From Delphinus delphis (lineage: Eukaryota; Chordata; Mammalia; Artiodactyla; Delphinidae): DNA of 64,000 bases. Positions 11,325 to 20,729 of this stretch are shown in pieces. The position numbers and the translations under genes were made by a program. The first letter of the stretch is position 1. Every line of letters starts with the position of its first letter. The notes below the pieces were generated by a model. It saw nothing but the letters and a program-made list of their open reading frames with translations. It was not told the origin of the DNA and made no database searches. Where the stretch lies: contig NC_082697.1 of the NCBI RefSeq assembly GCF_949987515.2, forward strand, positions 24,683,730-24,747,729, read 5' to 3'.

Positions 11325-11500
11325 AGAGAACAATGGTATTCACAGTTAGACTGACCTGGGTTCTAATATCAGCTTTATGGATTCCCAGGTGTAAACCTGG
11401 GCAAGTTACTTCAGTTTCCTGAGTCTCAATTCCCTCATCTATAAGATGGGGTTTTGTCTAGTTTAAATGGGATCCATAACACTATTGGTTCTTAATATGT
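11325..11500 (+). repeat. MIR SINE fossil
   Basis: 'gactgacctgggttctaat', 'gggcaagttacttcag' and 'ccctcatctataagatgggg' occur in sense order. Confidence 0.75.
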
Positions 11501-12045
11501 TGATTTCCCTTCCTGTTTCACCATCTGCAGTCTTCCTTCTAAGATTTCCTGGACTTCCCTCTTCACACATCCCCACTCTAATCACTCCGTCCTCACCTCC
11601 ATTGATGATTACATTCTGCAGGACTGATAAAACCACAGGATTTTCTGAAGCTGACTCTGGGCTTGGTAGGTCACAATCAAGACTGAAATCAGGAAAAGTC
11701 TCTAAGGGCTATGAATTCACGTTAAGAGAGCTTATGGGAGAAGGGGTTTAGTTGCCAGGTCCAGAATACCCCCCAGCAGAAAGCAGCTGGCAGAAGCCAG
11801 AAGGAATTGAGCATGCTTTGCTTTATTCATGGCAAATGATCCCACCCTGTCTCATGGCAGCTCCAGGAAAGCAAGTTCAATTCTCCTCCCAGTAGAAAAG
11901 GCTGCCTATGACAGTCTCTTAGGCATGGAGTAGAAGAGTAATTATCTGTAAGTTACCTGTACTAAGGGTAAAAATAAGCTCCAAACTAGTTACCTTGTAT
12001 CTTGGCCCAAGTTTGCCCAGAGTTTGCCTAGGCACTCTCACTCAC
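11500..12045. other. Unassigned non-coding DNA
   Basis: 11500-11640 contains L2-like phrases ('gactgataaaaccacagg') that are too weak to place. The remainder shows no gene or repeat. Confidence 0.35.
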
Positions 12046-12105
12046 CAGTACCAAGGCTGAGCTCAGCCAGCAATTTCCTCTTTTGCGTTACAGGGTCAGC
12101 ACCAA
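12046..12105 (-). other. Candidate internal exon, unidentified
   Basis: On the minus strand a strong donor (CTG followed by GTGAGTGAG) ends sequence that reads GADPVTQKRKLLAELSLGT. The acceptor is uncertain: 'cctgagacag' at 12106 keeps this frame open, while the better-looking 'ctctctgttacag' just upstream of 12128 would put a stop in it. The peptide looks protein-like but I cannot name it. Confidence 0.22.
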
Positions 12106-12139
12106 CTGTCTCAGGGAAGAGGGCTCACCTGTAACAGAG

Positions 12140-12560
12140 AGAAATCAGTCAGGGTCTTGCTCAGAACAGGCATGAACTTAGGTCAATGATGGCATGCAAA
12201 GTTCCTGCCCTTACATGTCTTGCATCCTAGCAAAAGATAGGGTAATAAGTAAATACATAGTTTCAGGTTGTGCTATAAAGAAAAATAAGCAGAGTCAGGA
12301 AAGAATGACAAGGAGTGAGAATGAGGTCTATTTTAGATAAATCCGTCAAGGAAGACTTCTCCAAGAAGCAATTGCTAGACAGAGACCTGAATAAAGTGAG
12401 GGGGTTAAGACCTGCAAAGATCAGAGGGAAGAGTGTTTCAGAGAGGGGAAATAAGTGCAAAAGCCCTGAGGCAACAATAGGCAAGAGTAAGCTTGTTATG
12501 CTAAAGAACAAGAAAGTCAACACAGAATACAGTGATGGGAAGAATGAGGTTCCTCCAGGC
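12140..12560 (+). repeat. Ancient interspersed repeat, unclassified
   Basis: The sequence follows a recurrent mammalian repeat pattern: 'tattttagataa', 'gaagacttctccaagaag', 'gacagagacctgaat', 'aagtgcaaaagccctgagg'. Related, more decayed copies lie near 31140-31330 and 38330-38510. The 157-codon plus-strand ORF that covers it (12315-12788) is therefore repeat-derived. Confidence 0.6.
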
Positions 12561-12654
12561 TTCAGTAACCTGGAACCCAGCTGGGACAAACTTTCAAGCA
12601 CTCTGAGATTGATTTCAGGTTTCTCTGCTCACCTCCTCCTCTGCTGGGTAAGGG

Positions 12655-12748
12655 ACAGAGAAACTCCTATATATTTCTTGGAATGTGGGGTAAAGAGAAA
12701 ACAGAGAAACTCCTATGTATTACTTGGAATGTGGGGTAGAAATGACTG
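12655..12748. repeat. 47-bp tandem duplication, two copies
   Basis: A unit starting CAGAGAAACTCCTAT and containing TTGGAATGTGGGGTA is repeated with 47-bp spacing. The two copies differ at only a few positions. Confidence 0.85.
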
Positions 12749-12754
12749 GGGTAA

Positions 12755-12990
12755 GGAGAATAGTAGCACACGCCAGGCACTGTTGTAAACCCTTTATTTG
12801 TATTAACTCATTTAATCTTTACAAACTCTTGTAAGGTTGGTGTGTTATTACATTTCCCCATTTTACTAATGGGGAAACAGACAGAGAAGTTAAGTAAATT
12901 TGCCCCAAGTCACACAGCTAATAGATGGTAGACCTGGGACTTTAACCCTGGAAGTCCAACCTCCGGGGCTTGCCTTCTTAACCACACACT
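12755..12990 (-). repeat. MIR SINE, long copy
   Basis: Antisense MIR: 'cgccaggcactgttgtaaac', 'catttccccattttactaat', 'aagtcacacagctaatag'. Well preserved. Confidence 0.8.
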
Positions 12991-13189
12991 ATACCACTTC
13001 TCAAAAACAGAAGAAAAAACACAGGAAACGCATTCTCTAGTCCTAGCTGACATGGCTCACAGCCCCCATTTATACCCAAGTCTGAGATCCTCTCCATTTA
13101 CTTGCAGTCCAAGTTTTTTACTGAATACCAGTTGAATGACTCCCGAGTCCTTCAGCCAGGTGGTTCCAGAGGATACTGTGATCACAAAG

Positions 13190-13300
13190 CTATGATGATA
13201 ACCACGACAACAATAGCCATTTAATAGCCACTAACATTTAATGCACACTTTGAAATAGACTAGGTACTGGGCTAAGCACCTTACATGTACTATTTTATTT
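13190..13300 (-). repeat. MIR-type fossil
   Basis: 'acaatagccatttaatag' with 'gtactgggctaagcacctta' is a short antisense MIR 3' remnant. Confidence 0.5.
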
Positions 13301-13552
13301 CAGAGAAGGAATGACAGTTGCTCTAAGACCTGGGTAGAGGGATCTGTGAGGGGCTCCACTCCTGAACAAAGCAGCAAACACAGGGAACTAAAGGATCCCT
13401 GTAGGGCAGGGTGAAAGCACAAAGGCAGACGTACTAATGGGTGGGTGGTAAAGGAAAGGACTATCAGCACCTCCAATTAACATGTCAACAAACTGAACTC
13501 ATCTTCTATTTCCTAGCCCCCATGTTTCACCAACAATTCTCCGGAAGTACAT

Positions 13553-13805
13553 TTTTTTTAACATCTTTATTGGAGTATAATTGCTTTACAATGTTGTGTT
13601 TGTTTCTGCTGCATAACAAAGTGAATCAGCTATATGTATACATATATCCCCATACCCCCTCCCTCTTGCGTCTCCCTCTCACCCTCCCCATCTCACCCCT
13701 CTAGGTGGTCACAAAGCACTGAGCTGATCTCCCTGTGCTATGCGGCTGCTTCCCACTAGCTATTTACATTTGGTAGTGTATATATGTCAATGCTACTCTC
13801 TCACC
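13553..13805 (-). mobile_element. L1 3' UTR end (cetartiodactyl type)
   Basis: The T-run followed by 'atctttattggagtataat' and later 'ctaggtggtcacaaagcac' is the antisense 3' end of a young cetartiodactyl L1. It matches in reverse the 3' UTR wording at the end of the L1 at 58198-61243. An 8-bp TSD AAGTACAT flanks it (13545-13552 and 13806-13813). Confidence 0.88.
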
Positions 13806-13849
13806 AAGTACATATTTAGACTTCAAAATGTTCACTCATGCTCTCCAAC

Positions 13850-14440
13850 CCCTTCTTCCCTCATTCCCACAATTGCCAAGTCCTTGTAGGGGTTTTTTTT
13901 TGTTTTTGTTTTCAGTCTCTAACAGTTCTACATCCAAATCATCTTCTTTATTCCCTACTGTGTCAACTTCCTCTTGGTTCAGGATCTCATTATCTCCTGC
14001 CTGCACTGCTGGAATAATTCTTAGAATTTATTGACATTACAAGGACAGGCTGTTACAGCAGCCTCTTCCCTGGTCTCTCTTTCACTAGTCTCCCCCGATC
14101 CTTCCTGTTCCAATCTATTGAGCCCACACTGCCAGACTAATGTTCCTAATGCCACTCCCCTGCTCAAAAAAATGTCATGGCTCCCAATCACCTCAGCCTT
14201 GCTCTCTAGACTCTCATACCATGGGTCTGGTCACCATCTACCTTACCTCTACTGTGGGCTTTCCAGCTCCCATACTTTTATCCATGTTGTTGCCTCACCT
14301 GGAACGCCTGTCTTCATTTGTACATATTCAAATCCTTCTTAATCTTCAAGGCCTAGCAATTCAGTGAAGTTATCCTGAAGCCTTTCTTACCTCTCTGTCA
14401 TGTTCTTGAAACATCTCTGGCTGTGACTCCTACCTGGCTC
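13850..14440 (+). repeat. L2 LINE fragment
   Basis: L2 phrases in order: 'ggataattc/attattg' decayed, 'cagcctcttccctggtctc', 'ccagactaatgttcctaatg', 'tgctcaaaaaaatgtcatgg', 'acctggaacgcctgtcttc'. The plus-strand ORFs of 68-103 codons here are repeat-derived. Confidence 0.75.
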
Positions 14441-14562
14441 TGGCCTCACCATCCACTAAGGCTTCAGAACACTTCCCCTGTTGTTCTTCCTTGTAAAGAT
14501 TCCTACTGCTTCCAGACAGGGAAAACCTAGTCAGTTAAGATTTCTGTTCGAATTCCTACTAC

Positions 14563-14946
14563 ATACAAACATTTATTTATTTATTTATTCATTCATTTAT
14601 TTATGGCTGCATTGGGTCTTTGCTGCTGCGTGGGGTTCATTCGTTCATTCATGTATTTATTTATGGTTGCGTTGGGTCTTTGCTGCTACAAGGGGGCTTT
14701 CTCTATTTGCAGCGAGCGGGGGCTGCTCTTCGTTGTGGAGCAGATTCTCTAGGCACATGGGCTTCAGTAGTTGTGGCGTGAGGGCTCAGTAGTTGTGGCT
14801 CACAGGCTCTAGAGCGTAGGTTCACTAGTTGTGGCGCACCGGCTTAGTTGCTCCGCAACATGTGGGATCTTCCTGGACCAGGGCTCAAACCCGTGTCCCA
14901 TGCACTGGCAGGAGGATTCTTAACCACTGTGCCACCAGGGTAGTCC
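14563..14946 (-). mobile_element. CHR-1 SINE with internal duplication
   Basis: Minus-strand CHR SINE whose A-rich tail appears on the plus strand as (TTTA)n. The 3' part is duplicated: 'tttatttatggctgcattgg' at about 14594 recurs as 'tttatttatggttgcgttgg' at about 14656. Flanked by CCTACTAC at 14555-14562 and 14947-14954. Confidence 0.9.
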
Positions 14947-14994
14947 CCTACTACTCTTATCTTACTCTAAATCTATCTCCTAGCAAGAGACCTG

Positions 14995-15110
14995 AGTTTT
15001 AATCTGAGCCTCAGATTCCTTAACTACAAAATGGGGATACAATTCCAATCCAGCCTACAATATAGGGATTTTGTAAGAATCAATGTGACAACAGGAGAGG
15101 AAAGGGGAAG
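14995..15110 (+). repeat. MIR fragment
   Basis: 'gagcctcagattccttaac' and 'aaaatggggatacaattcc' are a short sense MIR core. Confidence 0.65.
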
Positions 15111-15584
15111 GGTTGAGATGGGAGACCCAGCCAAATCTTTAACAGCTCTTTTTGTCAGCTGCAAAACCCCAAGTCTTCTACCCAATTAATCGAAAACAAT
15201 TCCTGGGCCTTCTTAGCCATGGTCACAACTCTGGGTTAGGGGTTATAGAGGATGCAGGGATGAATGAGAACAAATCTTATCCTTAGGCTCCTGGCAAGAA
15301 CTGCGGAGTAAAGTCCTAGTAGGACTGTGTCAGCTTCCTACAAAGGATGACTAAGAATATTAGGCAGACTATGGAAAACAGTATGCAGGTTCCTTTAAAA
15401 ACTAAAAACAGAGTTACCATATGATCCAGCAATCCCACTCCTGGGCATATTATCTGGAGAAAACTCTATTCGAAAACATACATGCACCCCAATGTTCACA
15501 ACAGCACTATTTACAATACCCAAGACATGGTAGTAACCTAAATGTCCACCAACAGATGAATGGATAAAGATGTGGTGTGTACAC

Positions 15585-15605
15585 ACATACATACATACAC
15601 ACACA

Positions 15606-15649
<44 letters not shown>
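15585..15649. repeat. (CA)n microsatellite
   Basis: CA dinucleotide array interrupted by a few CATA/CTCA units, inside the L1 3' end. Likely length-polymorphic. The small open frames across it are artefacts. Confidence 0.95.
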
Positions 15650-15652
<3 letters not shown>

Positions 15653-15682
15653 CATTACTCAGCCATAAAAAAGAATGAAACA

Positions 15683-15983
15683 GGGCTTCCCTGGTGGTGC
15701 AGTGGTTGGGAGTCCACCTGCCAATGCAGGGGACACAGGTTCAAGCCCTGGTCCAGGAAGATCCCACATGCCACGGAGCAACTAAGCCCGTGTGCCACAA
15801 CTACTTAGCCTGCGCTCTAGAGCCCACGAGCCACAACTACTGAGCCAGCATACCACAACTGCTGAAGCCCCGCAATGAGAAGCCTGTGCACTGCAACGAA
15901 GAGTGGCCCCCACTCACCGCAACTAGAGAAAGCCTACGCCCAGCAAAGGAAACCCAACGTAGCCAATAAATAAATAAATAAAT
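15683..15983 (+). mobile_element. CHR-1 SINE inside L1
   Basis: Begins 'gggcttccctggtggtgcag' and ends with an (AATA)n tail. The perfect TSD AAAAGAATGAAACA (ending 15682, and 15984-15997) proves insertion into the already present L1. Confidence 0.95.
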
Positions 15984-16332
15984 AAAAGAATGAAACAATG
16001 CCATTTGCACCAACATGGATGGACCTGGAAACTATCATACTAAATGAAATAAGTCAGAAAGAGAAAGACAAATACCATATGATATCACTTATATGTGGAA
16101 TCTAAAATATGATACAAATGAATATTTACAAAATAGAAACAGACTCAGAGACACAGAAAACAACTTATGGTTACCAAAGAGGGAGGGGGGTGGGAGAGGG
16201 ATAAATTAGGAGTTTGGGATTAGCAGATACAAACTACATATCAAATAAACAACAAGGACCTACTATATAGCACAGGGACCTATATTCAATATCCTGTAAT
16301 AAACCATACTGGAAAAGAATAGGAAAAAGAAA

Positions 16333-16384
16333 GCGTGTGCGCGCACACACACACACACAAACGCGCGCGCGCACACACACACAC
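16333..16384. repeat. CG/CA alternating purine-pyrimidine block
   Basis: Runs of GTGTGCGCGC, CACACA and CGCGCGCGC alternate with almost no interruption over about 50 bp in the 3' part of the L1. Alternating pur-pyr tracts with CG cores are the classic Z-DNA-prone class. Confidence 0.9.
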
Positions 16385-16540
16385 AACTGAATCACTTTGT
16401 TGTACACTGGAAACTAACACAACATTGTAAATCAACTATTCTTCAATTTTTTAAAAAATTTGAAAAAAAAGAACATTAGGCAGGACCTAACAGTTTCAAA
16501 AGTGCTATGTATTATAAAAGTGGAAAAAGAAACCAGTCTG

Positions 16541-16906
16541 GGGCTTCCCTGGTGGCACAGTGGTTAAGAATCCACCTGCCAATGCAGGAGACACGGGTTT
16601 GAGCCCTGGTCCAGGAAGATACCACATGCCGTGGAGCAATTAAGCCCGTGTGCCACAACTACTGAGCCTGCGCTCTACAGCTCATGAGCCACAACTACTG
16701 AGCCCATGTGCCACAACTACTGAAGCCCGTGTGCCTAGAGCCCGTGCTCCACAACAAGAGAAGCCACCACAATGAAAAGTCTACGCACCGCAACAAAGAG
16801 TAGCCCCCACTCGCAGCAACTAGAGAAAGCCCGTGCGCAGCAACAAAGACCCAATGCAGCCAAAAATAAATAAATAAGAAATTAATTTAAAAAAAAAAAA
16901 AGAAAG
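16541..16906 (+). mobile_element. CHR-1 SINE, full length
   Basis: Starts 'gggcttccctggtggcacag' and ends with a (AATA)n and A-rich tail. TSD AAAGAAACCAGTCTG at 16526-16540 recurs at 16907-16921 with one change. Confidence 0.95.
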
Positions 16907-16999
16907 AAAGAAATCAGTCTGACTAGAAGTGGCCTCAGAAGCTTCATTAGAGCAAGGGCTTAGGTCAGGCCTTGATGCAGGGTGACAGGAAGACGTGGG

Positions 17000-17215
17000 C
17001 TACTATGCACCAGGCACTGGGCTAGGTGGTATGCTGGTAACCCTTGTAATACCCTGTGAAGCAAGTGATGGCATGCCCATTTTATAGCCAAGGTAACTGA
17101 AGATAGGGAGGAGGCTAAGTGTGTCATTCAAGGTCAAACAGCTGGTAAGTAGCAGAGCTAAGATCTGAACCTAGGTCTGCTTTACTCCAAAGCCTAATGT
17201 GCTTGCTTACTTACT
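17000..17215 (-). repeat. MIR SINE fossil
   Basis: 'accaggcactgggctaggtg', 'gcccattttatagccaagg' and 'gatctgaacctaggtctg' give the complete antisense MIR order. Confidence 0.8.
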
Positions 17216-18150
17216 TCATGGTCTGCCTTACTCATTATGTAGCAACATGAAAAGGGACCAGATAAACTCTGAAGTTCTTTCTACCTCAAAAATCCAATGA
17301 CTTGAATGGGGGTTGGGGAGAGAAGAGAGGAGCGAAGAGGAGGTTTACTGCTGCTATGTCTTTCCCATAAGACTGTGACCTTACGGCAGGTTTAGGGTCT
17401 TTTTAACTAAAATGCCCAAGTATCTGACACAGCCTGGCACGTAGGAGACATTAAGTATTTAGGGAACCTGTGAGTGAATAAAACACCAGCCCTATCAACC
17501 TTTGTTCTAAGGTCTAGAAGTAAGGTCCAAAATCTCAAGCTCCACGTTCTGACTCTCAGCCCCAATATCTATATCAACTACCTACTAGTCTCTCAGCTGA
17601 AGGTACCCTTTTCCCACTCTTGTTTTCAGGAGTTAGGGAAGAGATGAGAAGAGAAACGGATAAGAAAGGAAGTTAGGTGGTTAACAGATAAAAGAGAGGT
17701 AGAAGAAAGGGGTGAAAGGAGAGAAGGTAAGGAAGGAAACAAAAAGGAAGGGGGTGCCAGGGCAGGATTAAAATGTCTGACACCTAGACTTTGAGAAAAG
17801 TTTCTTTTTCCTTCTGATTCCAGAAACAAAATTGTTTTTGTTTTTTTTTTAAGAGCAGTAGTAGGAATTCCTCTTTATATATTTTAAATGGAAGGAAATT
17901 GCTTGTCCAAATCCCAGACCAAATCTGTCAGCAGGAGGTAAAGTGAAATTCCTCAGGGCTCCCATCCTCAGTTCTCACAACCTTCCTGCCCCAGCCTAAC
18001 CCTTGCTCGCCTGGTTTAGGCTGAGGCCTGCAGAGATCAGAAGACATGAAGGTTCTTCCTCTATTCCTCTGCTCCTTCTACAAAGGTTGCTCCAGGCTAA
18101 TAAGCCCTGATATACATATTATATACAGGTATCTCTCTTTCTTACTAAAT
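17216..18150. other. Unassigned; L2-like tail and GA-rich tract
   Basis: 17340-17480 has L2-like wording ('ctgacacagcctggcacg'). 17630-17760 is GA-rich low complexity that gives a Ser/Pro/Leu-rich open frame on the minus strand. No gene is supported. Confidence 0.4.
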
Positions 18151-18154
18151 CAAC

Positions 18155-18300
18155 AGAGAGAGCCCTGGGCTAAGAGAAAACCTAAAGGCTAGTTCCAGTT
18201 CTACCTATAATGCACTGTGTGACCTTGTCAAGTCATTTCACCTTCCTGGGCCTTTTTTCCATATCTGTAAAATGAGGGTGATAGTATCTACTATTCTGGA
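18155..18300 (+). repeat. MIR SINE fossil
   Basis: 'tgcactgtgtgaccttgtca' then 'tctgtaaaatgagggtgata' in sense order. Confidence 0.75.
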
Positions 18301-18664
18301 GGATTTTTTGATGGATCAAACAAGATTGTCAAGAAACAGTTTAACTGTTTAAATCTATTTAGTTTGATATAAAGGTAAAGAAGGAATGAGGGGATGGTCT
18401 CTTTAAAAAAATGAAATAAAATAAAAAGAGGGCTGTACCACCTTTCACTTGAAGAGATCTGCTCTGAGTGAAAAGACTTAGGAAGAGCTGTGGCAGAGAC
18501 TGTCACTGTCTGCACCTCCATCAAAAGACAGTAAAGCACCGAGACTGAAAAAGTTCAAGAGCTACATGTATGCAAATACCAACAGTTCCAAGTACAAAGA
18601 AGGTAAGAACCAGTAGAAGTCACATATTACTCAGGGAAAGTAACAAAAAGTAGTAATGACCAAT

Positions 18665-18900
18665 TTAGTGGTGAAGAGCTCAGGCTCTAGAATCACACAC
18701 CTGGGTTTGAATCCCAGCTCTGTCTCTTACTAGCTTTGTGACCTTAGGCAACGTATTTACCTTCTGTGCCTCAGTTTCCTACATTTGTTTTAAAAGGTTC
18801 CTGCTTCATAAATGTGTTATTGGGAGAAATAAATTAAATAGCATGGGAAAGCCCTTACCTCAGGGCCTGGCATAAGTGACTTAATGATAGATATTATTTT
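18665..18900 (+). repeat. MIR SINE, nearly complete
   Basis: From 'tggtgaagagctcaggctc' through 'tgggtttgaatcccagctc' and 'gtgaccttaggcaacg' to 'gcctggcataagtgac'. One of the best-preserved MIRs in the window. Confidence 0.85.
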
Positions 18901-18974
18901 TCCATTTAAATACCACAAAGGATGAATCAAGCAATAAAAAAGGCCTAGGAGAAAAGAAAGAAATGTACATTTGC

Positions 18975-19170
18975 TATTACCTTATTATGTACCATTAAGA
19001 TCCAAAGCCTTAATTATTCTTATTTATTCCTAATAACCTCTTGAAATCCATAGAATTATCCCCATCTTACAGGAGGAAACTGAGCCTCAGAGAAGTAATT
19101 TGTCTAAAACCACACAGCCGGGAAAAAGAACTTATTTCAATAGGTCTGACTGCAAAACTGTGTTCTTTCT
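18975..19170 (-). repeat. MIR SINE fossil
   Basis: Antisense MIR: 'cccatcttacaggaggaaac', 'tgagcctcagagaagtaat', 'accacacagccggg'. Confidence 0.75.
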
Positions 19171-19183
19171 ACTACATACATAC

Positions 19184-19461
19184 CTTGCACTTTCTCATGC
19201 TCAAAAATAAGGCGTCCCCCACATACCAAAATAGGCTCCAATAATGAAGTGTTAGGGAATGGACCAACTTCTCCCATTTTGTACTCGATGAAGCAACTAT
19301 TGGTTTTGTATGCCTGGGGAAAAGATGGGCAGGGGTGAAATGCAAGTGCACCATCAAGTTCCAGAGTTGCAGACTGGACTTACCAGGCCTTCCCAAAGGG
19401 CTCTCACATTTGTCACAGTAAAAGAGGAGACAGGGCCTTTTGCCAAACTGAATACCACACC
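19184..19461 (-). other. Candidate two-exon coding segment, unidentified
   Basis: On the minus strand, exon A (19461-19384, 78 nt) follows 'aacatcttgtcatttag' and ends at GTAAGT. A 70-nt intron ends in 'cccatcttttccccag', and exon B (19313-19184, 130 nt) ends at GTATGT. Both are open in one compatible frame across the junction (exon A starts GVVFSLAKGPVSSF; exon B contains LLEPILVCGGRLIFEHEK). The peptide is not one I recognise. Caution: a second minus frame is also open over 188 codons here, so stop codons are simply rare in this stretch. A decayed repeat is the main alternative. Confidence 0.3.
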
Positions 19462-19775
19462 CTAAATGACAAGATGTTCTAGTGTTGTAACAAACAGGCA
19501 AAAAGTCATGAGAGGTGCCAGGGCAGAACTCAAATACCTGATCAAAACACCTTATACCGGGAGGGAATACAATGCTACGTATGAACACTTTTGCAAGAGT
19601 CAGCATGTACTGTGTCCTGAGTGTGCACATTGTCCCTATTTCTGGGAAGCACTTTACTATGGCCCAGATGACTGGAAGTTTACTCTTAAGACAAGCACTC
19701 CTTCCCTTGGGCCAGACTATTATTTTGGCGCATTCCATTAAAAAATAATAATAATTAAAAAAAAAAAAAAGGGAA
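19462..19775. other. Unassigned stretch ending in an A-rich run
   Basis: The plus strand is open for 91 codons (19466-19741) and stops just before an A-rich run (19741-19770) that begins ATTAAA. This resembles the 3' end of a retroposed copy, but the peptide (containing CPECAHCPYFW) matches nothing I can name, and no TSD was found. Confidence 0.3.
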
Positions 19776-20031
19776 CAGGTTCTTACAGGAGTATATGGAA
19801 ACCAGGAATCTAGGGCTGGTAAGTAGGGGAAAGAAGCCAGGAAGTAAATTAAGAAAAATCTGAGAGAAGAACTGGGGCCTGGATATCAAAAGCTTTGGGT
19901 AGGGTGGGGAGCCAAGCAAAAGACCTAAGACAAGAGAAAGGGAGTGCTTCAGGGGGCTAAGAAGATATTTTGATAGGAGAAATTATTTCCTACATTTGTA
20001 AAACAAATTTTTTAAAAAAATAGTACGTCCC

Positions 20032-20377
20032 AGGGACTTCCCTCGTGGCGCAGCAGTTAAGAATCCACCTGCCAATGCAGGTGACAAGGGTTCGAGACCT
20101 AGTTCGGGAAGATCCCACATGCCATGGAGCAACTAAGCCCGTGCACCACAACTACTGAGCCTGTGCTCTGGAGCCCGCGAGCCACAACTACTGAGCCCAT
20201 GTGCCACAACTACTGAAGCCCGCACACCTAGAGCCCGTGCTCCGCAACAAGAGAAGACTGCATGAGAAGCCTGCGCACCACTACAAAGTGTAGCCCCCAC
20301 TTGTTGCAACTAGAGAAAGCCCCCGCACAGCAACGAAGACCCAATGCAGCCAAAAATAAATAAAAATAAATTAATTA
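20032..20377 (+). mobile_element. CHR-1 SINE, full length
   Basis: Starts 'agggacttccctcgtggcgc', ends in an (AATA)n/A tail, and has a perfect 18-bp TSD AAAAAAATAGTACGTCCC (20014-20031 and 20378-20395). The long perfect TSD suggests a young insertion. Confidence 0.95.
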
Positions 20378-20469
20378 AAAAAAAATAGTACGTCCCTATA
20401 AAACCTCTGGTGTTTAGAGTAGAGCAATCTCCAGGGCATACAGGAAGACTGACTGAAAGAGGTGTTTCT

Positions 20470-20712
20470 TTTTCTTTTTATTGTTTTTTTGGCTGTGTCG
20501 CATCTTACTTGTGGCACGCAGGATCTTTCACTGCAGTGCGCGGGCTCCAGAGCACGCAGGCTCTCTAGTTGAGGTGCATGAGCTCAGTAGTTGCGGCACG
20601 CAGGCTTAGTTGCCCCACGGCATGTGGGATCTCAGTTCCCTGTCCAGGGACTGAACCCGTGTCCCCTGCATTGTAAGGCAGATTCTTTACCACTGGACCA
20701 CCAGGGAAGTCC
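20470..20712 (-). mobile_element. CHR SINE, minus strand
   Basis: Inverted CHR SINE with a perfect 17-bp TSD CTGAAAGAGGTGTTTCT (20453-20469 and 20713-20729). It lies about 90 bp from the plus-strand SINE at 20032-20377, forming an inverted pair. Confidence 0.95.
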
Positions 20713-20729
20713 CTGAAAGAGGTGTTTCT

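Larger units (their letters stand above)
15368..16468 (+). mobile_element. L1 3' end, interrupted by a SINE
   Basis: Sense L1 3' portion starting in late ORF2 ('ccagcaatcccactcctggg') and running through the 3' UTR to a short A-tail. TSD AAGAATATTAGGCAG at 15353-15367 recurs at 16469-16483 with one change. A CHR SINE splits it at 15683-15983. It holds a CA microsatellite and a CG/CA block, is 5'-truncated and non-coding. Confidence 0.9.

Noticed and set aside
12315..12788. 157-codon plus-strand ORF
   Set aside because: It lies in an ancient interspersed repeat whose wording recurs elsewhere in the window, then continues through a tandem duplication.
15560..15808. ORFs through the CA/TG arrays (also at 53945-54259)
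   Set aside because: Microsatellite reading plus flanking L1; not genes.
19466..19741. Plus-strand peptide with a CPxC...CPYFW pattern, first thought to be a chloride-channel-like (anoctamin) retrocopy
   Set aside because: Only a short cysteine spacing agrees. The surrounding residues do not, and no TSD or upstream homology was seen.
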